Positions 1 through 8,513 of a stretch of 37,669 bases of DNA are shown piece after piece (the first letter of the stretch is position 1; every line of letters starts with the position of its first letter). The notes below the pieces were generated by a model. The model worked only from the letters and a program-made list of their open reading frames with translations. It had not been told where the DNA came from and ran no database searches. The translations under genes and the position numbers were made by a program. Source of the DNA: Pseudomonas fluorescens (GTDB taxonomy: Bacteria > Pseudomonadota > Gammaproteobacteria > Pseudomonadales > Pseudomonadaceae); contig NZ_CABVHJ010000032.1 of the NCBI RefSeq assembly GCF_902497745.1, positions 1 through 37,669 on the forward strand. Direction: 5' to 3'.

Positions 1-252
1 GGGAGAGGGCCAGGGTGAGGGGCTTTTGATTTGTTTGAGAGTTCGAGTGCGGCTCGATATTCCACGTCGGTGTATTTCTATAAATCACCTCGGTCAGTTC
101 CCTCTCCCTCCGGGAGAGGGCCAGGGTGATGGGCTTTTGATTTGTTTGAGAGTTCGAGTGCGACTCGATATTCCACGTCGGTGTATTTCTATAAATCACC
201 TCGGTCAGTCCCCTCTCCCTCCGGGAGAGGGCTAGGGTGAGGGGCTTTTGAT
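1..252. repeat. Tandem ~111-bp intergenic repeat (two full units plus a partial third)
   Basis: Units 1-111 and 112-222 differ at only three positions by eye, and a third unit starts at 223 and fades after about 252. Each unit junction holds a hairpin (CCCTCTCCCTCCGGGAGAGGG, arms CCCTCTCCC and GGGAGAGGG in part) followed by a G-rich stretch of the type AGGGTGAGGGGCTTTT. The same core recurs at 12541-12812 and 21770-21990, so this is a dispersed Pseudomonas-type intergenic family. The window starts inside a unit, so the array may continue upstream. No convincing gene is present in 1-311; an open frame through the repeat just reads repeated peptide and is rejected. Confidence 0.85.
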
Positions 253-311
253 CTGGGCTATGCAGCCGGTTGCTGTAACATTCGGCAACTTCAATCATAC
301 GAGCAGCGAAA

Positions 312-953
312 ATGGATTCTCACTCGATTCTGACCTTCACTTTGGTCGCGGCAATTGCCATCGCCAGCCCGGGGCCGGCGACGTTGATGGCGATCAATAA
401 CAGCCTCGCTCACGGGCAGCGCAGTACGATTTGGTCGTCGCTGGGTAATGCCAGCGGTCTGTTCTGTCTGTCGGCGGCGGCGATGTTGGGGTTGGGGGCG
501 TTGTTGGCCAGTTCGGAGCTGCTGTTCAATGCAGTGAAGATCATCGGTGCCGGGTATCTGTTCTACCTCGGTGTCAAGCAGCTGTTCAAAAAGGGCCCGA
601 TGCTGCCTGAGGGAGTCGAGGGGGAGGCGAGCAAGGTGCGGCCGACTCGCGGCAAGCTGTACAAGTCGGCGTTTCTGACGGCGGTGACCAATCCCAAGGC
701 GACGATGTTTTTTACCGCGTTGTTTCCGCAGTTCATCGATCAGGGCGCCGCGCTGTTGCCGCAGTTTCTGATCCTGACCTCGATCTTCATGGCGTTGTCG
801 GTGTCGTCACTGAGCGTCTACGCCGCGTTGGCTTCCCGCGCCAAGGGCGTGTTGACTCGTCCGGCGTTGTCGCGTTGGGTCAGCCGGGTGGTCGGGTCTA
901 CGTTTATCGGTTTTGGCGCGGCGATTCTGACGATGCGTCGGCAGACGGCTTAA
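312..953 (+). CDS. LysE/RhtB-family translocator (amino-acid exporter)
   Basis: A 213-residue, very hydrophobic protein with about six membrane segments, the usual size for LysE/RhtB exporters. The family signature is at the N-terminus: ASPGPATLMAINNSLAHG follows the first membrane helix, and TNPKATMFFTALFPQF in the middle matches the second conserved block (NPK). The family exports amino acids or derivatives such as homoserine, threonine or lysine across the inner membrane; the substrate here cannot be read from sequence. The start ATG at 312 gives the normal family N-terminus MDSHSILTFT. It stands alone behind the tandem repeat, and its stop codon overlaps by four bases the stop end of the convergent histidine kinase gene. 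Confidence 0.9.
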   Translation: MDSHSILTFTLVAAIAIASPGPATLMAINNSLAHGQRSTIWSSLGNASGLFCLSAAAMLGLGALLASSELLFNAVKIIGAGYLFYLGVKQLFKKGPMLPEGVEGEASKVRPTRGKLYKSAFLTAVTNPKATMFFTALFPQFIDQGAALLPQFLILTSIFMALSVSSLSVYAALASRAKGVLTRPALSRWVSRVVGSTFIGFGAAILTMRRQTA

Positions 954-2143
954 ACCCATTTGAACCGGGCCGGGAATCTCGCCACGAAGCAGGTTCCCGA
1001 CGCGGCGCTTGAGGTCACGCTCAAAGTGCCGTTGTGTGCCATCGCTATCTGCGAGGCGATGTAAAGCCCCAGTCCCAAGCCCTCGCAACGTTGCCCGGCT
1101 TCGGCGCGGGAGAAGGGTTCGAACAGCAGGGGCATCAGTTGCGCAGAAATCGGTGTGCCCTGATTGGTCAGGGAAATCACGATCTCGTCGTTTTCTGCGC
1201 AGGCTTTGAGGACGATCGGTGTGCTGTTCGAGCCGTGGGTAACCGCATTGCCCAGCAGATTGGAAAGCAATTGGCTGATCCGTAGCGCATCGCAATAGAC
1301 GCCTGCCGGCACGTTTAGCTCATCGATGAAAATCGCTTGCGGGTGCGAGGCTTTAACCTCAGCGAGTGTCAATTGCAGGGTGTGCTGCAAGTCATCCACC
1401 AGCTTGCGCTGCACCGGAATCCCGCCGCCCAGTCGTCCTCGAGCAAAGTCGAGGATGTTTTCGATCAACACGCCCATGCGCACCGAGCTGGTGCGAATCG
1501 CCGCAATCAGGTTGAGCGAACGTTTGTCTTCGGTTTTGCTTTCCAGCAAATCTGCGCTCATGCGCACCGCGCTCAGTGGTGTGCGCAGGTCATGGCCGAG
1601 TACGGCGATGAACTGCTCGCGCAGGCGCCCGATTTCATTGGCGTTGTTCAGCTCGATCTGGGTCACTTCCAGATGGCGTTGCGTGTCCAGGTTCATGGCG
1701 ATCAATTGCGCGAACAGGGTCAGTGTTTTGGTAATGGCCGGTTCATCGATATTGGCCGGGACCGAGTCGATGGCGCACAGCGTGCCGAAGAAGTCACCGT
1801 TGGCTTTGACGATGGGAATGGAAATGTAACTTTCCAGCCCATAGGTTTTCGGCGTGTGGTGCAAGGAGAAGATCGGGTGCGTGCTGGCATGACCGAAGAT
1901 CACCGGCTGCTGATGCTGGCGGATCTCGTGGCAGATGGTCGATTCGAGCACCAGTTCGCCACCGGGTTTGAGCCCGAAATCAATCGAGTCATCGACGGCG
2001 CATGCCACCCAGTTGCTTTCGGTGACCCGCGCGACCGCAGCGAACCGCATGCCCGTGAGGTGTTTGACCATGCTCAGGATGACCGGCACCGAGTCAATAC
2101 TGCGAATGGCTTCGATGTCGGGTGCAAAGTCCGGGTTGGTCAT
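950..2143 (-). CDS. GAF-domain sensor histidine kinase
   Basis: A 397-residue cytoplasmic kinase with no membrane segment. An N-terminal GAF-like sensor spans roughly residues 20-155, a short helix links it to a HisKA dimerisation domain with the H-box VLGHDLRTPLSAV (phospho-acceptor His184), and a HATPase domain follows with an N-box (LLSNLLGNAVTHG, Asn299) and a glycine-rich box GLGLGLYIASQ at about 355-365. There is no receiver domain and no response regulator gene on either side, so it is an orphan kinase whose partner lies elsewhere. The GAF ligand is unknown; the domain lacks an obvious phytochrome neighbour. The gene is convergent with the LysE gene and overlaps it by four bases. Confidence 0.9.
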   Translation of the reverse strand: MTNPDFAPDIEAIRSIDSVPVILSMVKHLTGMRFAAVARVTESNWVACAVDDSIDFGLKPGGELVLESTICHEIRQHQQPVIFGHASTHPIFSLHHTPKTYGLESYISIPIVKANGDFFGTLCAIDSVPANIDEPAITKTLTLFAQLIAMNLDTQRHLEVTQIELNNANEIGRLREQFIAVLGHDLRTPLSAVRMSADLLESKTEDKRSLNLIAAIRTSSVRMGVLIENILDFARGRLGGGIPVQRKLVDDLQHTLQLTLAEVKASHPQAIFIDELNVPAGVYCDALRISQLLSNLLGNAVTHGSNSTPIVLKACAENDEIVISLTNQGTPISAQLMPLLFEPFSRAEAGQRCEGLGLGLYIASQIAMAHNGTLSVTSSAASGTCFVARFPARFKWV

Positions 2144-2220
2144 GGGGGCGATGCTTTGTGATGAGTTCGCTCAGAGACTAACGGTTATCGCTGCTCATGA
2201 CTAATGAAGAACCCGGAAAG

Positions 2221-2253
2221 TAAAAGGGCGCCGCGGATTTCCCCAGCGCCCTT
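2221..2253 (-). terminator. Rho-independent terminator of the TonB receptor gene
   Basis: AAGGGCGC (2224-2231) and GCGCCCTT (2246-2253) form an 8-bp stem. Read on the minus strand, the stem is followed by TTTTAC, as expected 30-60 bases after the receptor stop at 2284. It separates the receptor from the histidine kinase gene, which therefore has its own promoter. Confidence 0.65.
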
Positions 2254-2283
2254 GTTTGTTGTGACGGGTCGAACGTTATCGAC

Positions 2284-4467
2284 TCAGAACTTGTATTTGG
2301 CAGTCAGCATGTAGCTGCGCGGGTTGCCATAGTTATCGTTGGAGCCCCACGTGACATTGGAGCCAATGGCGGAGTAATAGACGCGGTCAAAGATATTGTT
2401 CGCATTGACCTGCAGATCCAGGTGTTTGTTGACCTCGTACCCGGCCATCAGGTCGGTGACCGCATAGCCACCCTGTTCCAGGCGGTAACTACCGTTATTG
2501 GCCAGGGCGACATCGTTGTACATGCGGCTCTGCCAGTAAACGTTGCCACCCACGCGCAGGTGTTGCAGCGGACCCTGGAAGCGGTACACGGTGGACACTT
2601 TGAACAGATGCTCTGGCGTGTCGGTTTCGAAACGCTGATTGTTGTTGGCCGGATTTTCGTCCTTGATGTAGTGCGCGCGGGTGTAGGTGTAGCCCGCGCC
2701 GACCTGCCAGTTGTCGGTCAGCGCGCCTTGCAGTTCCATATCGACGCCTTGGCTGCGCACCTTGCCCGATGACCCGTAGCAGGTCAGGACCGGGCAGCCG
2801 AACTGATTGTCCGCCATAGTGGCGCGACCGGTCTGGTCCATCTGGAACACCGCCAGGCTGGCGTTGAGGGCGCCGTTGAAGTACTCACCCTTGATGCCGA
2901 CTTCGTAGTTTTCACCGACGATCGGTTCGAGCACCTTGCCGCCCAGGTCCTTCTGGGTCTGCGGGGTGAAGATGTCGGTGTAGCTGGCGTACACCGAGTG
3001 ATGGTCGTCGAGTTTGTAGATCAGGCCGGCATAGCGAGTGACGTTACGGGTGACCTTGTAGTCGCCGTCGCCAGAGCGGTCATCGTAGTCATACCAGTCG
3101 AGACGGCCGCCGAGGATCAGCGTCAACGGATCGGCCAGGCTCAGGCGGGTGGTCAGGTACACGGCATCCTGGGTGGTGACGGTGCGGGTTTTGCCATCAC
3201 GTACGAAGTCAGGTTTGGGGGCGCCAATCGGCCAGGCGGTGGTGTACGGGTCGTATTCCTTGGTGGTCGCGTCATACACGCGGTTGCTGGCACCGACGAC
3301 CAGTTCGTGGCTGCGGCCGAACGCTTCGAACGGGCCACTGGCGAACACGTCGAGCGAGCGCTGCTTGTCAGTGTGATGGGATTGATAGGCCGTAGTTTCC
3401 AGCGGCCCGGCGTAACGCGACAGGTACGTCCCGGAGAACTCGCCGTCGAGGGTTGAGGTCGAGCCAGCAACGTGCAGTTTCCAGTCGTTGTCGAAGCGAT
3501 GCTCCACTTCACCGAACACGGTGTCGATTTGCAGTTTGCGGTTTTCCCAATCGGTGCCGGGGTAGGTGGAGCGGGGCAGATCAAGGTGATGGCCGTTGGT
3601 GCCGATCGGCAGGCCGCCCCAGAAATAGTTGGTCTGTTCATTCTGCCGCGAGAAACCGAGGGTTGCGGTGGTGCTGTCGCTCAGGTCGGCTTCACCGATG
3701 GCGTAGAACAAGCCATGGTCGTTCTCTTCTTTGTCGCGGAAGCTGTCGGCGCCCTGGTAGGAACTGACCACGCGGCCACGCAGGGTGCCGCTTTCGTTCA
3801 ACGGGCTGGAGGCGTCGATCTCGCCACGGTAGTCATCCCAACTGCCGGCGGCACCGGTGAGGGTCACGCGTTGATCGGCCGTCGGGCGTTTGCGCACCAG
3901 GTTGATCGCCGCCGAGGGGTTACCGGCACCGGTGACCAGGCCGGTCGCGCCACGGACGATTTCAACGCGGTCGAACATCGCCAGGTTCGGTTGCACCGCC
4001 ATCGAGAAGGGCGAGTACGAACTTGGCAAGCCGTCGTACATGATGGTGTCGATGTCGAAACCGCGCGAGCTGTAGGTCTGCCGGCCCGGGCCGCTGGCCT
4101 GACTGAGGAACAACCCCGGCGTGCCTTTCACCACGTCGTTGATGCTGGTCATGTTCTGATCGTCCATCCGTTGACGGGTAATCACGGTCACCGCCTGAGG
4201 CGTTTCGCGCATGGTCAGCGACAGTTTGGTCGCTGTGCTCATCGGGCCGGTGGTGTAGGACTGGGTGTCTTCGGTGGTGCTGCTTATCTGGGTGGCGCCG
4301 ATTTCGGTCGCGTCCAGCTCCAGCGTGCCGGTCGCCGCGGTTTTTTCAGGCGTGGCGGGCGTTGTTTCATCGGCCAGTGCGGGTGCGACGCTGGCCATGC
4401 AAATGGCGAGAGCCAACAGGTTGGGCGAGAGGTTTGCGCGGCGGTGTAGGGTGTGAAACGACATCAA
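2284..4467 (-). CDS. TonB-dependent siderophore receptor
   Basis: A 727-residue outer-membrane receptor that would import a ferric siderophore using TonB energy. A signal peptide ends near residue 32 (ASVAPALA, then DE). The plug domain follows at about 75-185 with PQAVTVITRQRMDDQNM, TPGLFLSQASGPGRQTYSSRG, DRVEIVRGATGLVTGAGNP and INLVRKRP, all typical of the FpvA/FhuE-like subfamily. The C-terminal beta barrel ends in the canonical aromatic residue (MLTAKYKF). No N-terminal STN signalling domain is present between signal peptide and plug, so it is probably a pure transducer not linked to an anti-sigma factor, and no ECF sigma/anti-sigma pair is adjacent. A Cys pair (GCPVLTC) lies in an extracellular loop. 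The siderophore is not predictable from sequence; a Fur-like site lies upstream. Confidence 0.92.
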   Translation of the reverse strand: MMSFHTLHRRANLSPNLLALAICMASVAPALADETTPATPEKTAATGTLELDATEIGATQISSTTEDTQSYTTGPMSTATKLSLTMRETPQAVTVITRQRMDDQNMTSINDVVKGTPGLFLSQASGPGRQTYSSRGFDIDTIMYDGLPSSYSPFSMAVQPNLAMFDRVEIVRGATGLVTGAGNPSAAINLVRKRPTADQRVTLTGAAGSWDDYRGEIDASSPLNESGTLRGRVVSSYQGADSFRDKEENDHGLFYAIGEADLSDSTTATLGFSRQNEQTNYFWGGLPIGTNGHHLDLPRSTYPGTDWENRKLQIDTVFGEVEHRFDNDWKLHVAGSTSTLDGEFSGTYLSRYAGPLETTAYQSHHTDKQRSLDVFASGPFEAFGRSHELVVGASNRVYDATTKEYDPYTTAWPIGAPKPDFVRDGKTRTVTTQDAVYLTTRLSLADPLTLILGGRLDWYDYDDRSGDGDYKVTRNVTRYAGLIYKLDDHHSVYASYTDIFTPQTQKDLGGKVLEPIVGENYEVGIKGEYFNGALNASLAVFQMDQTGRATMADNQFGCPVLTCYGSSGKVRSQGVDMELQGALTDNWQVGAGYTYTRAHYIKDENPANNNQRFETDTPEHLFKVSTVYRFQGPLQHLRVGGNVYWQSRMYNDVALANNGSYRLEQGGYAVTDLMAGYEVNKHLDLQVNANNIFDRVYYSAIGSNVTWGSNDNYGNPRSYMLTAKYKF

Positions 4468-4511
4468 TCTGCTTCCCCAAATGATACGAAAACGAATCCA
4501 GTGCGAGTGCG

Positions 4512-4530
4512 TGTAGGAATTATTCGCATT
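4512..4530 (-). promoter_or_regulatory. Candidate Fur box upstream of the siderophore receptor
   Basis: On the minus strand these bases read AATGCGAATAATTCCTACA. The left half plus centre (AATGCGAATAATTC) matches the Pseudomonas iron-box pattern AATGCGAAT-N-ATTCGCATT; the right half is degraded. It lies about 45 bases upstream of the receptor ATG, where a Fur operator would repress transcription in iron-replete cells. The assignment is by pattern and context only. Confidence 0.5.
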
Positions 4531-4673
4531 AGTGTGTCAGATCATTCCGGGTGAAGAAAGCCGTACGGTTCAGTTAGTTAATGAATTTTTCACAATTGAC
4601 CAAAGGCTCTACCGCGGGGGATTGGCAGGGACATGTGAGTTTTCGGGGGCGTGCGAGGGGTGAATCAAGGCGC

Positions 4674-4704
4674 AGCGCCCCGGCGCAAAAACTGCGCCGG
4701 CGCT
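4674..4704. repeat. GC-rich hairpin between the receptor and yghU
   Basis: AGCGCCCCGGCGCA, loop AAAAC, then TGCGCCGGCGCT form a stem with a two-base bulge. It lies 45-75 bases past the yghU stop on the minus strand, so it may end that transcript, but no clear T-run follows it. Confidence 0.45.
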
Positions 4705-4749
4705 GCTGATGGGGGCACGCTCAGCGGATGAGCGTGAGGCGAAGAGGGC

Positions 4750-5589
4750 TCAGTTCAGATCTTCGGCCTGGTGCCGCTCGGGCACTTGAGTCGCTTCATC
4801 GCCCCACGTGCGATTGACGCGTTGCCCGCGAATGACCGCCGGCCGTTGGGCGATCTCCTCTGCCCAGCGCTGCACGTGCGTGTATTCGTGGGCCGCGAGA
4901 AACTCGGCGGCGGAGTAGACATTGTTGCGCACCAGTTGCCCGTACCACGGCCAGACCGCGATGTCGGCGATGGTGTAGCTGTCGCCGGCGAGGTAAGTGC
5001 TTTCGGCCAAACGCCGATCCAGCACATCCAGCTGCCGCTTGGCTTCCATGGTGAAGCGGTTGATCGGGTACTCCATCTTCTCCGGCGCATACGCGTAGAA
5101 ATGGCCGAAGCCGCCGCCCAGATAAGGCGCCGAGCCCATCTGCCAGAACAGCCAGTTCAACGTTTCGGTACGGCCAGCCGGATCTTTTGGCAGAAAGGCG
5201 CCGAACTTTTCCGCCAGATACAACAGGATCGAACCCGATTCGAACACGCGGATCGGTGGCTCGACGCTGCGATCCAGCAGCGCCGGGATTTTCGAGTTCG
5301 GGTTGATCTCGACAAACCCGCTGGAAAACTGATCGCCCTCGCCAATGCGGATCAGCCACGCATCGTACTCGGCATCGCGGTGCCCCAGCGCCAGCAGCTC
5401 TTCGAGCAGGATGGTCACTTTGACGCCGTTGGGCGTGGCCAGCGAATACAGCTGCAACGGTTGCTTGCCCACCGGCAGGGTCTTGTCATGGGTCGGCCCG
5501 GCAATCGGCCGATTGATGCTGGCGAACTGGCCGCCGGACGCGGCTTCGTTTTTCCAGACCTGGGGCGGAACGTACGGCGCTTTGCTCAT
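4750..5589 (-). CDS. yghU: Glutathione-dependent disulfide-bond oxidoreductase, YghU-type glutathione transferase
   Basis: A 279-residue cytoplasmic protein closely following E. coli YghU as I remember it: an N-terminal extension (SGGQFASINRPIAGPTHDKTLPVGKQPLQLYS is split here by the thioredoxin fold start), then a GST N-domain with NGVKVTILLEELLALG, FVEINPNSKIPAL (cis-Pro in KIPAL) and ESGSILLYLAEKFG, and an all-helical C-domain with GGGFGHFYAYAPEKMEY and YTIADIAVWPWYGQL. The family binds two glutathione molecules and reduces disulfides or organic peroxides. I chose the ATG at 5589 because the protein then starts MSKAPYVPPQVWKNE like homologues; the frame is open for 41 further codons upstream without family similarity. 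The gene lies alone between the GFA gene and the siderophore receptor. Confidence 0.85.
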   Translation of the reverse strand: MSKAPYVPPQVWKNEAASGGQFASINRPIAGPTHDKTLPVGKQPLQLYSLATPNGVKVTILLEELLALGHRDAEYDAWLIRIGEGDQFSSGFVEINPNSKIPALLDRSVEPPIRVFESGSILLYLAEKFGAFLPKDPAGRTETLNWLFWQMGSAPYLGGGFGHFYAYAPEKMEYPINRFTMEAKRQLDVLDRRLAESTYLAGDSYTIADIAVWPWYGQLVRNNVYSAAEFLAAHEYTHVQRWAEEIAQRPAVIRGQRVNRTWGDEATQVPERHQAEDLN

Positions 5590-5900
5590 GTAAGGGGCCT
5601 CATCGTTGGCGAGTGGAAAAATACCTGCTGAGAATGGACAGGACACCACAGAATCGGCTTCGTATTCCAGAGCGCGATGGATTTCTGTGGTCCGATTGCT
5701 CGCTGCACTCAAGACTGGCCGATCTCTGGAATCAACAAAAACGCTGCCATCAGGGCGGTGCCGGTTACCCGGTCAACGATTCGCTGCTTTTCCAGCCTGC
5801 ACCGGCGCAACATTCATTCCCAGGCGGCTATTTTTGAGCGTTCATCTGATGTCTGTTTTCAAGAGGGTGAAGCAACGTCTGATGATTGAGTCCTTCACGC
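5590..5900. other. Intergenic stretch without a recognisable gene
   Basis: About 310 bases upstream of yghU and downstream of the GFA gene. The only structure I see is an inverted repeat ACCACAGAA (5645-5653) / TTCTGTGGT (5683-5691) around 55-100 bases before the yghU start, which could be a regulator site or a hairpin in the leader. Open frames here show no family similarity. Confidence 0.4.
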
Positions 5901-6311
5901 TCAGCGCTGCGGCCATTGATCCTTGATTTCAAACCACGGTGCTTTCGACGTCACTTCGACGTGTTGCTGTTTTTCCGTGGTGAACGTCGTGTCCAGCGTG
6001 CCCAGGGCTACCGAAATCCACTCGCGGTACTCACCCTGATTGTTTGCCCAGAACAGCGACGAGCCGCAGTTCAGGCAGAACTGGCGCTGTACCGATTGCG
6101 AAGACTGATAGGCCTTCAGCTGTTCGGCGCCCTCCAGCAGTTCCAGATTCTGACGCAGCACGCTGCCATAGCTGGCAAATGCCGCACCGTGGCTCTTGCG
6201 GCATTGGCTGCAATGGCAGTGCGAAAGCGCTTTGGGCCGTGAGCGGATCTGGTATTTCACCGCTCCGCACAGGCAACTGCCCCGGAAGGTCTGAGGGGAG
6301 GGCGTGAGCAT
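5901..6311 (-). CDS. GFA-family (CENP-V/GFA domain) zinc-binding protein
   Basis: A 136-residue protein with the full cysteine set of the GFA fold: GSCLCGAVKYQI (Cys13, Cys15), HCHCSQCRKSHG (Cys32, Cys34, Cys37) and FCLNCGSSLFW (Cys79, Cys82). These residues hold one structural and one loosely bound zinc in the family founder, glutathione-dependent formaldehyde-activating enzyme. Most members of this branch have no proven reaction, so formaldehyde chemistry should not be assumed. The start at 6311 lies only two bases after the stop of the upstream alpha/beta hydrolase, so the two genes are very probably co-transcribed. Confidence 0.88.
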   Translation of the reverse strand: MLTPSPQTFRGSCLCGAVKYQIRSRPKALSHCHCSQCRKSHGAAFASYGSVLRQNLELLEGAEQLKAYQSSQSVQRQFCLNCGSSLFWANNQGEYREWISVALGTLDTTFTTEKQQHVEVTSKAPWFEIKDQWPQR

Positions 6312-6313
6312 TG

Positions 6314-7390
6314 TTATTGCGGTTCCTTGTAAGTGACGGTTTGTTTCACACTGTCAGGTGACTGCGCCAGGAAACCGGTGATGAGGGAAATCACTTGCTG
6401 CTGAATCTGCGCGCGTGGGCGGCCGCCCTCGCCATCGGTGCAGATAATGCTGTCGCCCGGTACATCCTCGTCGAGCATCGCCACAGCGCCAGGTTTGCAG
6501 ATTGCCATGAAACTGAAGTGACTGGCGTCGCTGATCTCGACGTAACGCGATGAGGTTTTTGGCAGACGTTTGGCCAAATCGACAGATTCCAGCTGAGCCG
6601 GCAGCTCTTTCGACGGTACACCCGCAGCGATCACCAGGATCGGCACGGGGTAGGTCGCGAGGCTGGCATCGGTCATCCCGCGCGACAGACCCAGGTCCAG
6701 TGAAACCACGGCAGTGACGCGCTTGTCACGCCAGTCGGCGGCCAACCGGGCTTTCGATTGCACGGTGCTTGCAGTGTTCATCTGTAGGTATGCCGTGCAA
6801 CTGGCCAGTTGCGGATGGATTTTGCAGTCTTCGGCAAAACGCTCGGGGTCGAAGCGTGCGCCACCGGCTTCGAGCACGGTCCAGCCGCCGAGAGAATGGC
6901 CGACGATGGCAATTCGATCCTTGGCCACCGCGCCGAATTTTTCCGGTTGCGCCGTCACCGCGTCGATGGCGCGGCTGAGGTCGACCGGACGTTGCCACAG
7001 TTGTGCCGCCGCTTGTGGGCTGCGATCGCGGCTGGTGGTGCCGGGATGGTTGACTGCCGCGACGATGTAACCCTGATGCGCCAGCGCACTGGCCAGCCAG
7101 GTCTGGTTGATCCAGCTTCCGCCATTGCCGTGGGAAAGCACTACCAATGGATGCTCGCCTTTGGCGGCCGGGGCATCAAGCACCGCCGGTGCGCCAACGA
7201 AGACCGGGTTGTCGCCGAACAATTGCGGCGTCTTGGCGGTGGTCGAACCGGGGTACCAGACGACCATTTCCACCGAGCGCTCATTGCGCGGATCCGCCAG
7301 CGTGGCGTACTGGAAACCAACGGGTTGAGCGTCAGCGAATGCGTAGCTGCTCAAGCAGATCAATAGCAGCGCGCCGAGAGACTTTTTCAT
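6314..7390 (-). CDS. Exported alpha/beta hydrolase (dienelactone-hydrolase/PAF-acetylhydrolase-like)
   Basis: A 358-residue protein with a clear signal peptide (MKKSLGALLLICLSSYAFA, then DAQPVG). The nucleophile elbow is VGHSLGGW (Ser166), the oxyanion region is VVLSHGNGGSW, and DASHFSF near residue 298 supplies the probable catalytic His; an acid residue is likely in between (VSLDLGLS region). The fold is that of esterases acting on small esters or lipids in the periplasm; the substrate is unknown. The start at 7390 is preferred over an upstream in-frame ATG because it begins directly at the signal peptide, with GGAAG about 10 bases before it. It lies 88 bases behind the LysR gene and just before the GFA gene, all on the same strand. 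Confidence 0.82.
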   Translation of the reverse strand: MKKSLGALLLICLSSYAFADAQPVGFQYATLADPRNERSVEMVVWYPGSTTAKTPQLFGDNPVFVGAPAVLDAPAAKGEHPLVVLSHGNGGSWINQTWLASALAHQGYIVAAVNHPGTTSRDRSPQAAAQLWQRPVDLSRAIDAVTAQPEKFGAVAKDRIAIVGHSLGGWTVLEAGGARFDPERFAEDCKIHPQLASCTAYLQMNTASTVQSKARLAADWRDKRVTAVVSLDLGLSRGMTDASLATYPVPILVIAAGVPSKELPAQLESVDLAKRLPKTSSRYVEISDASHFSFMAICKPGAVAMLDEDVPGDSIICTDGEGGRPRAQIQQQVISLITGFLAQSPDSVKQTVTYKEPQ

Positions 7391-7478
7391 TGTTGTTATC
7401 TTCCGTGATGGGCCGAATGGGCGAGGTGGACTTTGACTGATTTCGCGCGCTTCAGCGAGCCTCTTTGAGCCCTGCGTC

Positions 7479-8390
7479 TTAAACATTTTCCATTGGCCAG
7501 CGCGTGGCCAGATGCGCCGTCAGATAGTCCAGAAAGGCTTTGACCTTGGGCGTCATCGCCGCGCGTTCCTGTACGCAGGCGTAGATGTCCATCGGCTGGA
7601 CGACGCTGTGTTCAAACAGCGGCACCAATTGCCCGCTCGCCAGGTAAGGCGCCGCAACAAACTCCGCCAGTCGCGTGACCCCGGCGCCGTGCACAGCCAT
7701 TTGCGCCAGGGCATCGATGTCATCACTGATGGCGGTGGCATTGATAGGCGCATCGAAACGCTGGCCGTCGCGAACAAAATTCCAGCGCAGAAAACGCCCG
7801 TCCAAGGGATAACGAAACGCCAGGCAGGCATGGTTTTGCAGGTCATCGGGTGATTGCGGCCATCCGGCGCGCTGAAGATAGGCCGGCGCGGCGCACATGA
7901 TGAAGGGCAGTGAAACGATCTTGCGCGCGACGATGCCGTCCTCCAGTTGCGGCTTGATTCGCAGGCTCAGGTCGATGCCGTCCTGGATGTGGTTGATCTT
8001 GCCATTGGTGGTCGAGAGTTCGATGAGCAGGCGCGGGTGCAGTGCGCCAAAACTGGCGATCAGTGATGCCAGCACATGGCGGCCGAACGCTGAGGTGGAG
8101 GCAATGCTCAACCGGCCTTGCAGCTCGGTTTCATCGTGGCTGATCGAGCTTTGCGCGGCCTCCAGATCGGCGGCGATGCGCCGGACTTTCTCGTAATACA
8201 CCGCACCGTTTTCGGTGAGCGCCATGCTGCGCGTGGTGCGTTGCAGCAGACGCACGCCGAGGTGCGCTTCCAGCCGATTGATCGTCTGACTGACCGCCGC
8301 TGCACTGACGCCGAGAATTTTGGCGGCGCCGACAATCGAGCCGGCTTCGACCACTTTGATAAAACTGGCAATCGCCGCTAACAGATTCAT
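7479..8390 (-). CDS. LysR-family transcriptional regulator
   Basis: A 303-residue LysR regulator. The N-terminal winged helix-turn-helix covers about residues 1-60 (VVEAGSIVGAAKILGVSAAAVSQTINRLEAHLGVRLLQR), followed by the linker helix and a periplasmic-binding-like effector domain starting near LQGRLSIASTSAFGRHVLA. It is of the CrgA/DmlR type, acting on aromatic or small-acid inducers in other bacteria. It is upstream of and co-directional with the hydrolase and GFA genes (88-base gap) and divergent from the DUF2798 gene, which makes either of these a plausible target. The 120-base divergent gap holds its likely operator but no site is clear to me. Confidence 0.9.
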   Translation of the reverse strand: MNLLAAIASFIKVVEAGSIVGAAKILGVSAAAVSQTINRLEAHLGVRLLQRTTRSMALTENGAVYYEKVRRIAADLEAAQSSISHDETELQGRLSIASTSAFGRHVLASLIASFGALHPRLLIELSTTNGKINHIQDGIDLSLRIKPQLEDGIVARKIVSLPFIMCAAPAYLQRAGWPQSPDDLQNHACLAFRYPLDGRFLRWNFVRDGQRFDAPINATAISDDIDALAQMAVHGAGVTRLAEFVAAPYLASGQLVPLFEHSVVQPMDIYACVQERAAMTPKVKAFLDYLTAHLATRWPMENV

Positions 8391-8513
8391 CCATGTCCTG
8401 CCGAGGGTGGATTCGTAAGCTGTGCTTTATAAAGTACCTGCGGTTGAGCGTCTAGTTACGCTGAATCGGTTTTGCTAACGTGCGGTCTCCCTGTCAATGG
8501 ATGGAAAAGCCAT

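Noticed and set aside
1..235. Repeated spacing resembling a CRISPR array
   Set aside because: Units of 111 bases are near identical along their whole length with no short repeat/unique spacer alternation and no cas genes.
26..235. Open frame of 69 codons through the tandem repeat
   Set aside because: It only translates two repeat units and has no ribosome site or family likeness.
3472..4449. Long antisense open frame opposite the siderophore receptor
   Set aside because: High-GC shadow frame; composition is biased and the receptor on the other strand has clear domain motifs.
2284..4467. Receptor with N-terminal signalling (STN) domain and sigma/anti-sigma regulation
   Set aside because: Too few residues between signal peptide and plug for an STN domain, and no ECF sigma factor nearby.
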